The notes beneath the pieces were generated by a model that was not told where the DNA came from, ran no database searches, and worked only from the letters and a program-made list of their open reading frames with translations. Made by a program: the position numbers and the translations under genes. This document shows, one piece after another, positions 31,608 to 40,641 of a stretch of 64,000 bases of DNA (position 1 is the first letter of the stretch; each line of letters opens with the position of its first letter). This stretch comes from Shewanella profunda (GTDB lineage: Bacteria > Pseudomonadota > Gammaproteobacteria > Enterobacterales > Shewanellaceae): contig NZ_JAKILG010000001.1 of NCBI RefSeq assembly GCF_023283765.1, positions 1 through 64,000 on the forward strand, given 5' to 3'.

Positions 31608-31807
31608 CCGCCGCCTGATTTCTCACAGGTGTAACCGCAAAAGAGAGTTCGCCTTGCTCTAAGCAAAAGCAACGCAGTCAGCGAAAGGTGGCCGATCTTG
31701 AAAAGATAACGGCATGACGTAGTTCGGGTTCGCGCCCCGTTAATGCATCTGTAGCGTACTAATACTTACCTAACTTACTTACTCAATTACCTACTTAGGA
31801 ACTCACT

Positions 31808-32068
31808 ATGTTTACACTCAAATTTTATAAAGTGCCTTTTGATGATGGTGCAGAATCTTCTGCTGTTGTTTCTGCAAAGTCATATGAAAAATATAAGCGT
31901 AGTAACGGCACTACAGAAATCATCGTACATGATTCAGCAGTTCAAAATCTTGGAGTTTGTTACAACGTATCAAACGAAGAACAGCATTATCAAACTTGCT
32001 ATGTTGAAAACATTGCAGGAAAAACAATAGATACAGTTAATTCCTTAACATTTGCCAACCCAATCTAA
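31808..32068 (+). CDS. Hypothetical phage protein, 86 residues
   Basis: TAGGAACTCACT precedes the ATG. The product is beta-rich with two cysteines (NLGVCYNVSN and YQTCYVENIA) and no hydrophobic span. The gene is richer in A+T than its neighbours and is isolated by about 200 noncoding bases on each side, which suggests a recent insertion (moron). No family is recognised. Confidence 0.5.
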   Translation: MFTLKFYKVPFDDGAESSAVVSAKSYEKYKRSNGTTEIIVHDSAVQNLGVCYNVSNEEQHYQTCYVENIAGKTIDTVNSLTFANPI

Positions 32069-32266
32069 ATATTAGCCAACCCCCGCTGAACAAAAGCGGT
32101 CGCTGCAATGGTGGCCGTGGTGGGTCTGTGTTGCCGTGGTTTAGACATGCTCACCGCCACGGACGTTGAAAGACACTAAAAACATCAGCTGTTAGAGGCG
32201 GCTTACCTCACCGTTGATCTAACCGTTGGCCGCGCTAAGGCTAACCAATATCTTAAGGAGTAGCCC

Positions 32267-32800
32267 ATGTCATTAAAGCAAAAGCTCATGGCACTGGGGC
32301 TGTCCTCCGCTGTTGCATTGGCAGGGGCGAATTTAATTGCCCCAGCCGAAGCCCCAAACGGTGAGCCGATTTTGCACACCTATCTTGATCCGGTGCAAAT
32401 CCTCACCGCTTGCTTTGGGCACACAGGCCCCGAGCTTGAACTCAACCAGTTTTTTAGCGACCAGCAATGCATTGAAATGTTCGCCGAGGATTTAGGCAAA
32501 GCGGATCGCCAGCTGCGCCGCCTTACTTATCCGGTGCAGTTAACCGAAGGTGAGCACGCGGCGTACATCAGTCTCATTTACAACTTTGGCGCGGGTAACT
32601 TTCAATCCTCCACTTTGCTAAAGCTATTAAAGCGTGGCGAACGGGTAGCGGCTTGTCGTCAACTCACCGAAGCCTGCGGCAAACATGGCTGCAATGGTTT
32701 CGTTTATGCCAATAACGTCAAATTGTCTGGTTTAGAAGTACGGCGCCAAAAAGAACAGGCGATATGCCTTAAGGATCTCTATGTTCCAAAAACTCATTAA
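32267..32800 (+). CDS. GH24 endolysin (lambdoid R-type lysozyme)
   Basis: The 177-residue lysozyme has an N-terminal hydrophobic segment (LGLSSAVALAGANLIAPAEA), as in SAR endolysins held in the membrane until holin triggering. Its GH24 core has YLDPVQILTACFGHTG and a YNFGAGNFQSSTLLKLL region. The Asp and Thr of the E-D-T triad are in place. The usual EG before the Asp by nine residues appears as GE (NGEPIL), moving the Glu by one. It heads the lysis cassette and overlaps the Rz gene. Confidence 0.9.
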   Translation: MSLKQKLMALGLSSAVALAGANLIAPAEAPNGEPILHTYLDPVQILTACFGHTGPELELNQFFSDQQCIEMFAEDLGKADRQLRRLTYPVQLTEGEHAAYISLIYNFGAGNFQSSTLLKLLKRGERVAACRQLTEACGKHGCNGFVYANNVKLSGLEVRRQKEQAICLKDLYVPKTH

Positions 32801-33284
32801 CGCCACTGGCACCTTGCACTTGTACATTATCGGCGCGCTGATACTGGTGATTGCATTACTCGGTATTAGCCTCACCGCCACCAAAACCGACCTAGCCCTA
32901 AAAAATGCACAGCTAGAGTCTGCCGCTATCAACCAGCGCATGTTGCAGGATGACCTAACGACCATTACCGACGAATTACAAGCACAAGCCATTGAACGTG
33001 ACCGACTCGCAAAGGATTACGCCTTTGCCTTAGCACTCAATCAACAAGCCGCCAAAGCCAAGGCCGAGATTGATCGCCAGCTTGCCGATCAGCGAGAAGC
33101 AATTAAAAAACTAAGGACCTCAGCCAATGAACAAACCCGAAGTTGGGCTAATACTGCTGTGCCTGATGATGTTAAGCGGCTGCTCAAGCACGCCGCCTAT
33201 TGCGCGCACCGTAGTCACCAAGCAGACCCAATATGTGTTACCGCCGCAATCATTAATGAGCCAGTGCCTGCCAGCCGAATGTAG
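32781..33284 (+). CDS. Rz-like inner-membrane spanin
   Basis: The 167-residue protein has an N-terminal membrane span (LHLYIIGALILVIALLGISL) followed by a long periplasmic coiled coil (LQAQAIERDRLAKDYAFALA). This is the i-spanin plan. It overlaps the lysozyme end by 20 bases and contains the Rz1-type gene in another frame. With Rz1 it should bridge and fuse inner and outer membranes at the last step of lysis. Confidence 0.9.
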   Translation: MFQKLINATGTLHLYIIGALILVIALLGISLTATKTDLALKNAQLESAAINQRMLQDDLTTITDELQAQAIERDRLAKDYAFALALNQQAAKAKAEIDRQLADQREAIKKLRTSANEQTRSWANTAVPDDVKRLLKHAAYCAHRSHQADPICVTAAIINEPVPASRM

Positions 33285-33408
33285 CTCAGACGCTAATGCC
33301 GATCTGCCCGATTGCATCATTCAACTCTTAGCAGTGATCAGCAAATGCGATACCGATTGGCAAAACCTCGAAACATGGCGTGAGACCAAATCCAATGAAC
33401 TCAACTGA
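33127..33408 (+). CDS. Rz1-like outer-membrane lipoprotein, overlapping Rz
   Basis: The frame starts inside the Rz gene, shifted relative to it, and runs past its end. The product opens with a lipoprotein signal (LILLCLMMLSGCSS; lipidated Cys), is proline-containing at first and has a Cys-rich end (CLPAECSS, PDCIIQL). Embedded or overlapping Rz1 lipoproteins are typical of lambdoid phages. At 93 residues it is longer than lambda Rz1. Confidence 0.88.
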   Translation: MNKPEVGLILLCLMMLSGCSSTPPIARTVVTKQTQYVLPPQSLMSQCLPAECSSDANADLPDCIIQLLAVISKCDTDWQNLETWRETKSNELN

Positions 33409-33700
33409 ATCAATCCGCGAAGTTGGCACGCAAAAAATGCTCGCCGCTGCGTCTTATAGTGCATCCGCTACAACCGCAGCCGGAGGAGTGTTTACAGTGA
33501 ATAATTTAGCGCTGTGGATAGGGATATTTTTAACAGTGCTCACATTCCTTGTTAACTGGATATATCAAGCGTTTAAAGACAGGCGCGACGCGGAGCGGCA
33601 TGAGTTGCAAACACAAGTGCTAAAGGCACAGTTAAAACAGGTAGAACAACGCAATGGCCCGCATTCAACCCCAAGAGACAGCGCCTGTTCTGCTGAATAA
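33395..33700 (+). CDS. Holin candidate
   Basis: ATG at 33395 overlaps the Rz1 end. The 101-residue product has a small-residue segment (MLAAASYSASATTAAGGVF), one clear membrane span (LALWIGIFLTVLTFLVNWIY) and a charged tail (KDRRDAERHELQ), as in class II/HP1-type holins. It comes last in the cassette, after endolysin and spanins, whereas lambda puts the holin first. It overlaps the terminase small subunit by 47 bases. Confidence 0.65.
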   Translation: MNSTESIREVGTQKMLAAASYSASATTAAGGVFTVNNLALWIGIFLTVLTFLVNWIYQAFKDRRDAERHELQTQVLKAQLKQVEQRNGPHSTPRDSACSAE

Positions 33701-34187
33701 AACCGACCTGTGCAAAAGTCTCGGCATCAGTACCCAAGCGTTTGATAAATGGGATGTGCCCGTTCACAGCAAAAAAGGCCGTGAATGCCTATACACCATG
33801 TCAGATGTGGTCGCTAATCGCGTGGCTAACGAGCGTAAAAAACACCTCAGCAAACCCGATGAGGATGATCCAGAAAAGCCAGATCTCGACTATGAGCGCT
33901 GGCGCTTAACCAAAGCTCAAGCAGACGGGCAAGAACTTAAAAACGAAAAAGAGCGCCAAGAAGTCGTTGAAGTCGGCTTTTGTACCTTTGTGCTCAATCG
34001 AATCTCTGCCCAAATCGCCCCAGTGTTGGATCAAACCCACATTCGGATGAAGCGCAAATACCCCGACATTCCAGAACGCTATATCGACGCCTTTAGAGCG
34101 GAGGTGATTAAAAGTCAAAACACCGTAGCCGAACTGGCAGCGGGTATCGAGGATCTACTACATGAGTATATCGGCAGCACAGATTAA
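33654..34187 (+). CDS. Terminase small subunit, Nu1 family
   Basis: The 177-residue product has an N-terminal winged helix (LNKTDLCKSLGISTQAFDKW) like lambda Nu1, then an extended helical part (YERWRLTKAQADGQELKNEK) typical of the family, ending in a region that binds the large subunit. It should recognise cosB-type sites. It overlaps the holin candidate upstream and GpA downstream. Confidence 0.9.
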   Translation: MARIQPQETAPVLLNKTDLCKSLGISTQAFDKWDVPVHSKKGRECLYTMSDVVANRVANERKKHLSKPDEDDPEKPDLDYERWRLTKAQADGQELKNEKERQEVVEVGFCTFVLNRISAQIAPVLDQTHIRMKRKYPDIPERYIDAFRAEVIKSQNTVAELAAGIEDLLHEYIGSTD

Positions 34188-36159
34188 AAATCTGAAAGCT
34201 GCCGTGGCTGCTGGGCTGCGTGGATTTTATCGCCCGCCCATGCTTACTTGCTCAGAATACGCCGACGAACATTTTTACATGTCGTCGGAGTCCAGTTATA
34301 CCGAAGGCAAGTGGGAAAGTTTACCGTTTCAAATTGGCATTCTTAATGCCATGGGTAACGACCAAATCAGCACGCTTAACTTAATGAAGTCGGCGCGGGT
34401 CGGTTACACCAAAATGCTGATGGCTAACTCGGCTTACAAGATTGAGCACAAAAAGCGCAACGTGCTCATCTACCAGCCGCGTGATGCACAAGCCAAAACC
34501 TTTATGAAAAAGCACGTTGAAACGGCGATCCGCGATATCCCCGTTTGGCGTGCGCTTGCCCCTTGGATGGGGCGCAAACATAAATACAGCACGCTTGAAG
34601 ATAAAATCTTCACCAACGGCAAAACGCTAATGGTGCGCGGTGGTACCGCTGCGGCTAACTACCGTGAGATCTCCACCGATGATGTTATCTATGACGAGCT
34701 AGCGGGTTTTGACGAATCCATCGAGCACGAAGGTAACGCCACCTCATTAGGTGATACCCGTATCGAACTGTCGATGTTCCCCAAGTCCATTAGGGGATCA
34801 ACGCCTAAAGTGCTCGGCACATGCCAGATCGAAAAGGCCTGCAGTGAATCACCGCACTTTTTTAAATTCAATTTACCGTGCCCACACTGTGGCGAACTGC
34901 AATCGCTTAAATGGGGTGGGGCCGAAGAACCCTTCGGCATTAAGTGGCGCAAGAATGAGAAGGGCGAGCACGACCCAAGCACCGCATATTACCTGTGCGA
35001 GCACTGCGGTTGCTGCATTGAAAACAATCAGCTCGACGATATGGAGTTGCACCCAAGCGCGATTTGGATATGTGAAAACACCGGCATCCGCACCCGCGAT
35101 TTTATTGATTTTTACGATGCCGAAGGCAATGACATAAGCACACCGTCAAGCATCTCGATTCACATTTGGTCGGCGTATAACTCGCTCAACAGCTGGGCGA
35201 AACTGGTTACTGAGTTCTTTAAAGCCAAAGGCGATAAAGAAAAGCTGCAAACCTTTGTCAACACCAAGCTGGGATTGCCGTGGGATAACGACACAGGCGA
35301 TCGGGTAGAGTGGGAAGATTTAAAACGCCGCTGCGAAATGTACCCCAGTGGCAAAGTGCCCAACTGGGTGGTGTATCTCACCTGCGGTATCGATACCCAA
35401 GACGACCGTTATGAGGGCCGCATTTGGGGATGGGGCGCGGGTAAAGAGGCCGCGCTAATCGACCGCTTTATTTTATATGGTGAACCTGCAAGCCAAGTCT
35501 TAACAGACAAAGTGGCCGAGCGTATCGCAAAAAGCTATAGCCGTGCCGATGGGGTGATCCTCAATATCGGTATTACCTGTTGGGACTCAGGCGGTAACTA
35601 CACCGATGAAGTCTACAGCATGAGTAAAAAGCTTGGCGTCATGCGGGTAATCCCGATCAAAGGCGCCAACGTCTACGGCAAGCCGATCGCCAACTTCCCG
35701 CGTAAGCGCACCGCCAAGGGCGTGTACTTAACCGAAGTCGGTACCGACAACGCCAAAGAGTTGATCATGGCGATGTTACGCATCTCCCCTGATGTGGATG
35801 TGCGTAAACCTGGTGCAATTCACTTCCCGCTTAACGAAGCGGTTTGTGACGATATAGAACTGCAACAGCTTACTGCCGAACGCAAAATTCCTAAGCGGGT
35901 AGATGGCCGCATTGTCTACCGCTGGGATGCGGGGAATCGCCGCAACGAGGCACTGGACTGTTTCGTCTACGCTTTGGCCGCGTTGTATATCGCCATTGAA
36001 AAATTTGGCATCAACCTCGACAAGCTTACAAAAGTCACCCCGATCGCCACATCAAGCGAGCAACCAAAAGACCCTAAACCTAAAGCCGCAAAACAGGCCA
36101 ATGCGAATGCGGCTTACCTAAACGGTGGCGGTGGTGGCAGTTCTGGCGGTTGGCTGTAG
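34162..36159 (+). CDS. Terminase large subunit, GpA family
   Basis: The 665-residue protein has the GpA plan: N-terminal FYRPPMLTCSEYADEHFYMS, a variant Walker A (LMKSARVGYTKML), Walker B (DVIYDELAGFDES), a zinc-binding pair (CPHCGE and CEHCGC) and a C-terminal nuclease domain (YLTCGIDTQDDRYEGRIWGW and CWDSGG). It cuts at cos and drives packaging. It overlaps Nu1 by 26 bases. A glycine-serine tail ends SSGGWL. Confidence 0.97.
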   Translation: MSISAAQIKNLKAAVAAGLRGFYRPPMLTCSEYADEHFYMSSESSYTEGKWESLPFQIGILNAMGNDQISTLNLMKSARVGYTKMLMANSAYKIEHKKRNVLIYQPRDAQAKTFMKKHVETAIRDIPVWRALAPWMGRKHKYSTLEDKIFTNGKTLMVRGGTAAANYREISTDDVIYDELAGFDESIEHEGNATSLGDTRIELSMFPKSIRGSTPKVLGTCQIEKACSESPHFFKFNLPCPHCGELQSLKWGGAEEPFGIKWRKNEKGEHDPSTAYYLCEHCGCCIENNQLDDMELHPSAIWICENTGIRTRDFIDFYDAEGNDISTPSSISIHIWSAYNSLNSWAKLVTEFFKAKGDKEKLQTFVNTKLGLPWDNDTGDRVEWEDLKRRCEMYPSGKVPNWVVYLTCGIDTQDDRYEGRIWGWGAGKEAALIDRFILYGEPASQVLTDKVAERIAKSYSRADGVILNIGITCWDSGGNYTDEVYSMSKKLGVMRVIPIKGANVYGKPIANFPRKRTAKGVYLTEVGTDNAKELIMAMLRISPDVDVRKPGAIHFPLNEAVCDDIELQQLTAERKIPKRVDGRIVYRWDAGNRRNEALDCFVYALAALYIAIEKFGINLDKLTKVTPIATSSEQPKDPKPKAAKQANANAAYLNGGGGGSSGGWL

Positions 36160-36187
36160 TTAATACCATAAAGCCAAGGATAAAAGC

Positions 36188-36394
36188 ATGACCAAAACCC
36201 AATGCCAACAGATGATCGATACGTACTTTCAGGCCGAGCTTGATGTGTTGGCAGGTAAGCAAACCACGATCAACGGCAAGACGATGACCACAGAAGATCT
36301 AGGCGAAATCCGCGCAGGTCGCCTTGAATGGGAACGCCGCTTATCAGCCTATAGCCGCCCACAAGGCGGGGTAAAACTCGCGAGATTTGGCTAA
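36188..36394 (+). CDS. DUF6148/gpW-like head-tail joining protein
   Basis: The 68-residue product (TYFQAELDVLAGKQTTINGK, then EDLGEIRAGRLEWERRL) matches the small helical proteins found between terminase and portal genes in this phage class, similar to lambda gpW. It would help seal the portal after packaging. Its stop overlaps the next start by one base. Confidence 0.75.
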   Translation: MTKTQCQQMIDTYFQAELDVLAGKQTTINGKTMTTEDLGEIRAGRLEWERRLSAYSRPQGGVKLARFG

Positions 36395-36579
36395 TGAAAA
36401 ATGTAATTGATACACGCAATCCACCATCGCCTCCAGTGCCGCCGCCATCCAGAGAAATTAACTATGGTGAAGATGTAAAAGACCTTATTTATATCTTTGC
36501 TGTTTATCTGGCGGCTTTGATCGTTATTCCTTTACAAATTTACCAGTTTTCCACTCTTACCGATTTTTTCTTAAATTAA
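36394..36579 (+). CDS. Small membrane protein between gpW-like and portal genes
   Basis: The 61-residue product has a proline-rich N-terminus (NPPSPPVPPPSREI) and one membrane span (LIYIFAVYLAALIVIPLQIY). Start and upstream stop overlap as TAATG. A membrane protein inserted in the head module is unusual. No family is recognised. Confidence 0.5.
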   Translation: MKNVIDTRNPPSPPVPPPSREINYGEDVKDLIYIFAVYLAALIVIPLQIYQFSTLTDFFLN

Positions 36580-36595
36580 TTCACTAGGGGCTTAA

Positions 36596-38176
36596 ATGAG
36601 CATTATCAATGATGCGCTGGCGATATTTGCCCCGCGTTTAGCATTACAGCGTGAAGCGGCCGCAATGAGCTACCGCAACCTGAAAGGGTATGAAGCCGCC
36701 AGCCCAAGCCGCACGCATCGCGCTAAAAAGGAAAGTCGCGGGGCTAACCAAGCGGTGTTTGCTGCGGGTAAAAGCCTGCGTGAGCAAGCTCGCTGGTTAG
36801 ATGAAAACCACGACTTAAGTATCGGTATCCTTGACCGCTTTGAAGAACGGGTTATTGGTGCCCAAGGGATTGTTGTTGAGCCGCAGCCTCGCAGCATTAG
36901 CGGTGAAATCCTTGATGACTTAGCCAACGATATTCAACGCCGTTTCGGTGCGTGGTCGCTTAAGTGCGATGTCACAGGCCGCTTTAGCCGCCCTGAGCTT
37001 GAACGCTTAGTGCTGCGTAGCGCGCTGCGGGATGGTGATGTTTTCGGTCAGCATGTGATGGGAAAAGTGTCGAAGTTCGGCCACCCAAACGAGCAAGGCA
37101 CTCAATACAGCATTGAAGCCTTAGAAGCCGACTTTATCCCCTACGAGTTTAATGACGTATCCAAGCGGGTACGCCAAGGGCTTGAGGTTAACGGCTGGGG
37201 CCAAGTTGTTAACTATCACGTATTGCTGGATCACCCCGCTGATCAAGTTGGCTTTCGCTACAAAACCAAAGTGATACCCGCATCGAGCATGATGCACTTA
37301 GGCTTATTCAAGCGACTGCACCAACTGCGCGGCGTGTCGATATTCCACGGCATTTTAACCCGCCTAGCCGACATAAAGGACTATGAAGAATCCGAGCGAG
37401 TAGCCGCAAGGATTGCCGCTGCGCTGGCGTTTTATATCAAGCGTGGTGATGCCAGCATGTTTCAACCAGACCAAAGTGGTGAATCGTCAAGCCGCGAAAT
37501 CCCTATCGCCCCAGGCATGACCTTCGATGATCTCAAGCCCGGTGAAGATGTTGGGATGATTGAGAGTAATAGACCCAACGTCCATATGGTGGAATTTCGC
37601 AACGGCCAAATGAAGGCCGTTGCAGCGGGTAGCCGTGGCAGTTATTCCAGCATTGCCCGCGACTACAAAGGCAGTTATTCAAGCCAGCGCCAAGAGCTAG
37701 TTGAGCAAGACGAATCCAACCGCATTATGCAGCAATGGTTTTGTGCCGGTTGGTCGCGCCCTGTATTTCGCAACTGGCTAAAAATGGAAATGCTCAACAA
37801 GCAGGATCCTTTAGTGTTGCCGCCTGATATCGATATGCGCACCTTATTTGATGCGGTGTACTACGGCCCAACCATGCCGTGGATTGACCCGCGCAAAGAG
37901 GCCGAGGGTTGGGAAATGATGATTGCCGCCAACGTAGCCACTGAGGCCGATTGGACCCGCGCCCGAGGCCGCAACCCAACCGAAGTCAAGCGCCAGCGTA
38001 AACGCGAGGTGGAATACAACCGTGAAAACCACATGGTGACCGCCAACGACCCCGACCCATCGCTAGGAGATCCAAATAGTGAAAAAAACCAAGATAGCAA
38101 TAGCGGCAGCAGCGCTAAGCGCAATGCTGCCAAGCGGAACGCTGATCGCGCCCGCCGCAACGCTGAGCCAGATTAA
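36596..38176 (+). CDS. Portal protein, lambda gpB family
   Basis: The 526-residue protein has LDENHDLSIGILDRFEERVI and MHLGLFKRLHQLRGVSIFHG, which identify the lambda-type portal family. The C-terminus is Ser/Asn/Arg rich (AKRNAAKRNADRARRN). The last 98 bases overlap the protease-capsid gene in another frame. It forms the dodecameric DNA channel at one head vertex. Confidence 0.95.
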   Translation: MSIINDALAIFAPRLALQREAAAMSYRNLKGYEAASPSRTHRAKKESRGANQAVFAAGKSLREQARWLDENHDLSIGILDRFEERVIGAQGIVVEPQPRSISGEILDDLANDIQRRFGAWSLKCDVTGRFSRPELERLVLRSALRDGDVFGQHVMGKVSKFGHPNEQGTQYSIEALEADFIPYEFNDVSKRVRQGLEVNGWGQVVNYHVLLDHPADQVGFRYKTKVIPASSMMHLGLFKRLHQLRGVSIFHGILTRLADIKDYEESERVAARIAAALAFYIKRGDASMFQPDQSGESSSREIPIAPGMTFDDLKPGEDVGMIESNRPNVHMVEFRNGQMKAVAAGSRGSYSSIARDYKGSYSSQRQELVEQDESNRIMQQWFCAGWSRPVFRNWLKMEMLNKQDPLVLPPDIDMRTLFDAVYYGPTMPWIDPRKEAEGWEMMIAANVATEADWTRARGRNPTEVKRQRKREVEYNRENHMVTANDPDPSLGDPNSEKNQDSNSGSSAKRNAAKRNADRARRNAEPD

Positions 38177-40175
38177 CAACGAGTCTCACCCAAGCAAAAG
38201 CTGGTATAGCCTCAAGGCACAAAACGGCAATGCCGAGTTGATGATCTACGACGAGATTGGCGGCTGGGGAATTACAGCTAAACAGTTTGCCCGTGATCTA
38301 CAGGCCCTAGGCAAAGTGGGCACCATTACCGCCCGTATTCATTCGCCAGGCGGTGATGTGTTTGAGGGGATGGCGATTTACAACATGATCAAGGGCCACC
38401 CTGCGCACAAGGTTTGCTACATCGATGGCCTTGCTGCTTCGATGGCTAGTGTGATTGCCATGGCATTTGATGAAATCATCATCCCTGAAAACTCCATGAT
38501 GATGATCCATAAACCTTGGGGTGGCACCCTCGGTGATGCGGATGATATGCGCAAATACGCCGATTTACTCGACAAAGTAGAAGGTAACTTAGTCGGGGCT
38601 TATCAACAAAAAACAGGCTTACCCGAAGATGAACTTCACGCCTTATTAGCCGCTGAAACATGGTTAACAGGCCGCGAAGCAGTGGAAAAAGGTTTTGCCA
38701 ACACACTAACCGATCCGCTGCAAATGGCGGCATCACTTAATTCAAAACGTCTTAAGGATTTTACCAATATGCCTGAACATCTAAAAAACCTGTTTGCACC
38801 CAAGGGAAACATTCCTTCGCCTGCACCACAACCCGCACCTGCGCCAAATGCTCAGGTTCCTGCTCCATCAAATCAACCCGCGCCAGCGGCACAACCAGAT
38901 GCAGCGACTATTCAAGCGGCGGCGATTGCGTTAAACACTGCGCGCATGAATGGCATTAACACGGCTTTTGCGGCATTCCCGCAACTTGCAGAGTTAAAAA
39001 ATCAGTGTATCGCTGATGCGACCATTGATGCCGATAAAGCCAAAGACATGATCTTGGCTAAGCTTGGCGAAAACACCACCCCAGCGGCGGCCATGCCAAA
39101 TCGCGTGATTATTCACTCTGGCAACGGCAACTTAGTTGGCGACTCGATCCGCGCCCAGCTAATGGCGCGCTCAGGCCACGCGAAAGCAGAAGCTGATAAC
39201 GGTTATGCAAGCTATAACCTGCGCGAACTGGCGCGGGCATCACTGGCCGATCGCGGTATTGGCACTGCTGGCATGAATGTGATGCAAATGGTTGGCCTAG
39301 CGTTTACTCATTCAAGCTCTGACTTTGGCAACATTCTGCTAGATGTGGCTAATAAATCAGTGCTAAAAGGTTGGACTTCTCAGGTTGAGTCCTTCGAGCG
39401 TATCGCCAAGAAGGGGCAGCTAAGCGACTTCAAAATTTCCCATCGTGTCGGCCTGAATGATTTCAGCGCATTGGAAAAAGTTGAAGAAGGTGCTGAGTAC
39501 AAATACGGCACTATCGGTGACCGTGGTGAAAAAATCATGCTGGCGACCTACGGTAAGATTTTCACATTAACCCGTCAGGCGATCATCAACGACGACATGA
39601 GTATGTTGATGGGTATCCCTGAAGCCATGGGTAAAGCGGCAAAACGCACCGTGGGTAACCTGTTCTGGGCGGTCATCACTGGCAACGTCAAGATGAGTGA
39701 TAACGTGGCGCTGTTCCATGCCACTCACAAAAACTTAGGTGCGGGTGCGCCATCGGTAGCCGCGATTAGCACGCTATCTGAGCTCATGGAATCGCAAACA
39801 TTAGGCGAAGAAGCGCTGAATATTCAGCCCGCCTTTGCACTGTGCCCACCTAATCTGCGCCGTGAGTTTATCCAAATCATCAAATCTAGCTCTGTTAAAG
39901 GTTCTGATGTTAACGCAGGTATTGCCAACCCAATTCAAGATATGGTGGAAGTGATCTCCGAGCCACGCTTGAAAGCGAATAGCGACAAGGCTTGGTATCT
40001 GGCGGCTGCTCAGGGGGAGGACACTATTGAGGTGGCATACCTCGACGGTATCGACACGCCCTACATCGAGCAAATGGATGGATTCAGCACTGACGGTGTG
40101 GCTACTAAAGTGCGCATCGATGCAGGTGTGGCACCGCTTGATTACCGTGGTTTGGTGAAATCAACAGGCGTGTAA
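38079..40175 (+). CDS. Head-maturation protease fused to major capsid protein
   Basis: The 698-residue protein combines two functions. Residues about 35-220 are a ClpP-like protease: INSPGG-type loop (IHSPGGDVFEGMAIYNMIKG), catalytic Ser in AASMASVIAMA and His in MMIHKPWG. After a Pro/Ala-rich linker (PSPAPQPAPAPNAQ), residues about 370-698 are a capsid protein (FGNILLDVANKSVLKGW to PLDYRGLVKSTG). GTG at 38079 follows AGGAGATCCAAATA and lies inside the portal gene. The first 30 residues resemble a signal peptide (KIAIAAAALSAMLPSG), odd for a capsid and encoded in the overlap. Confidence 0.92.
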   Translation: MKKTKIAIAAAALSAMLPSGTLIAPAATLSQINNESHPSKSWYSLKAQNGNAELMIYDEIGGWGITAKQFARDLQALGKVGTITARIHSPGGDVFEGMAIYNMIKGHPAHKVCYIDGLAASMASVIAMAFDEIIIPENSMMMIHKPWGGTLGDADDMRKYADLLDKVEGNLVGAYQQKTGLPEDELHALLAAETWLTGREAVEKGFANTLTDPLQMAASLNSKRLKDFTNMPEHLKNLFAPKGNIPSPAPQPAPAPNAQVPAPSNQPAPAAQPDAATIQAAAIALNTARMNGINTAFAAFPQLAELKNQCIADATIDADKAKDMILAKLGENTTPAAAMPNRVIIHSGNGNLVGDSIRAQLMARSGHAKAEADNGYASYNLRELARASLADRGIGTAGMNVMQMVGLAFTHSSSDFGNILLDVANKSVLKGWTSQVESFERIAKKGQLSDFKISHRVGLNDFSALEKVEEGAEYKYGTIGDRGEKIMLATYGKIFTLTRQAIINDDMSMLMGIPEAMGKAAKRTVGNLFWAVITGNVKMSDNVALFHATHKNLGAGAPSVAAISTLSELMESQTLGEEALNIQPAFALCPPNLRREFIQIIKSSSVKGSDVNAGIANPIQDMVEVISEPRLKANSDKAWYLAAAQGEDTIEVAYLDGIDTPYIEQMDGFSTDGVATKVRIDAGVAPLDYRGLVKSTGV

Positions 40176-40190
40176 TTAATAAAGCAGGGC

Positions 40191-40282
40191 GCTTCGCTGC
40201 TAGAACGGGCTCGATAACTGCTCCTGCGTTATTCTACCGCCTGCATCCATGCAGTTGTGCGCCCTTATAGATTCTAGATTCT
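40191..40282. repeat. Late-gap repeat, long copy
   Basis: GCTTCGCTGCTAGAACGGGC at 40191 and GCCCTTATAGATTCTAGATT at 40261 flank 48 bases. The same two blocks are joined directly at 47631-47674. Both copies sit just after a structural gene stop. The sequence is rich in the otherwise rare CTAG. Confidence 0.85.
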
Positions 40283-40317
40283 AGAGTCTGGTCCCTTCTT
40301 TATCTCAAGGAAACCCC

Positions 40318-40641
40318 ATGAAAAATTACATTCAAGATGGCAAGACCATCAGCTTTACTCCCACCGCCGCAGTTGCCAGCGGTGAAGCCGTATTGCTCGG
40401 TATGTTGTTAGTTGTAGCTATTGCCGCTATTGCCGAAAATACACAAGGCGAAGCACTCACCGAAGGCGTGTTTGAACTGCCTAAAAAATCCACCGATGTG
40501 GTAGCCCAAGGTGTTGATCTGTATTGGGACGATACGGCAAAAGAACTCACCACCACCGCCACCGACAATACTAAAGTCGGTAAAGCATGGGTGGCGGCGG
40601 GCAACCCATCCACCACGGTTTGGGTGAAGATCAATGCCTAA
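40318..40641 (+). CDS. DUF2190 capsid cement protein
   Basis: The 107-residue protein (NYIQDGKTISFTPTAAVASG, then PKKSTDVVAQGVDLYWDDTA and GKAWVAAG) belongs to DUF2190, small beta proteins that decorate or stabilise phage heads, analogous to lambda gpD. It follows the capsid gene and overlaps the next gene by eight bases. Confidence 0.88.
   Translation: MKNYIQDGKTISFTPTAAVASGEAVLLGMLLVVAIAAIAENTQGEALTEGVFELPKKSTDVVAQGVDLYWDDTAKELTTTATDNTKVGKAWVAAGNPSTTVWVKINA

Noticed and set aside
31640..31760. A tRNA-like segment (GTAGTTCGGGTTCGCGCCCCG) in the gap before the 86-residue gene
   Set aside because: The T-loop lacks the conserved A58, and no acceptor, D or anticodon arms can be drawn.
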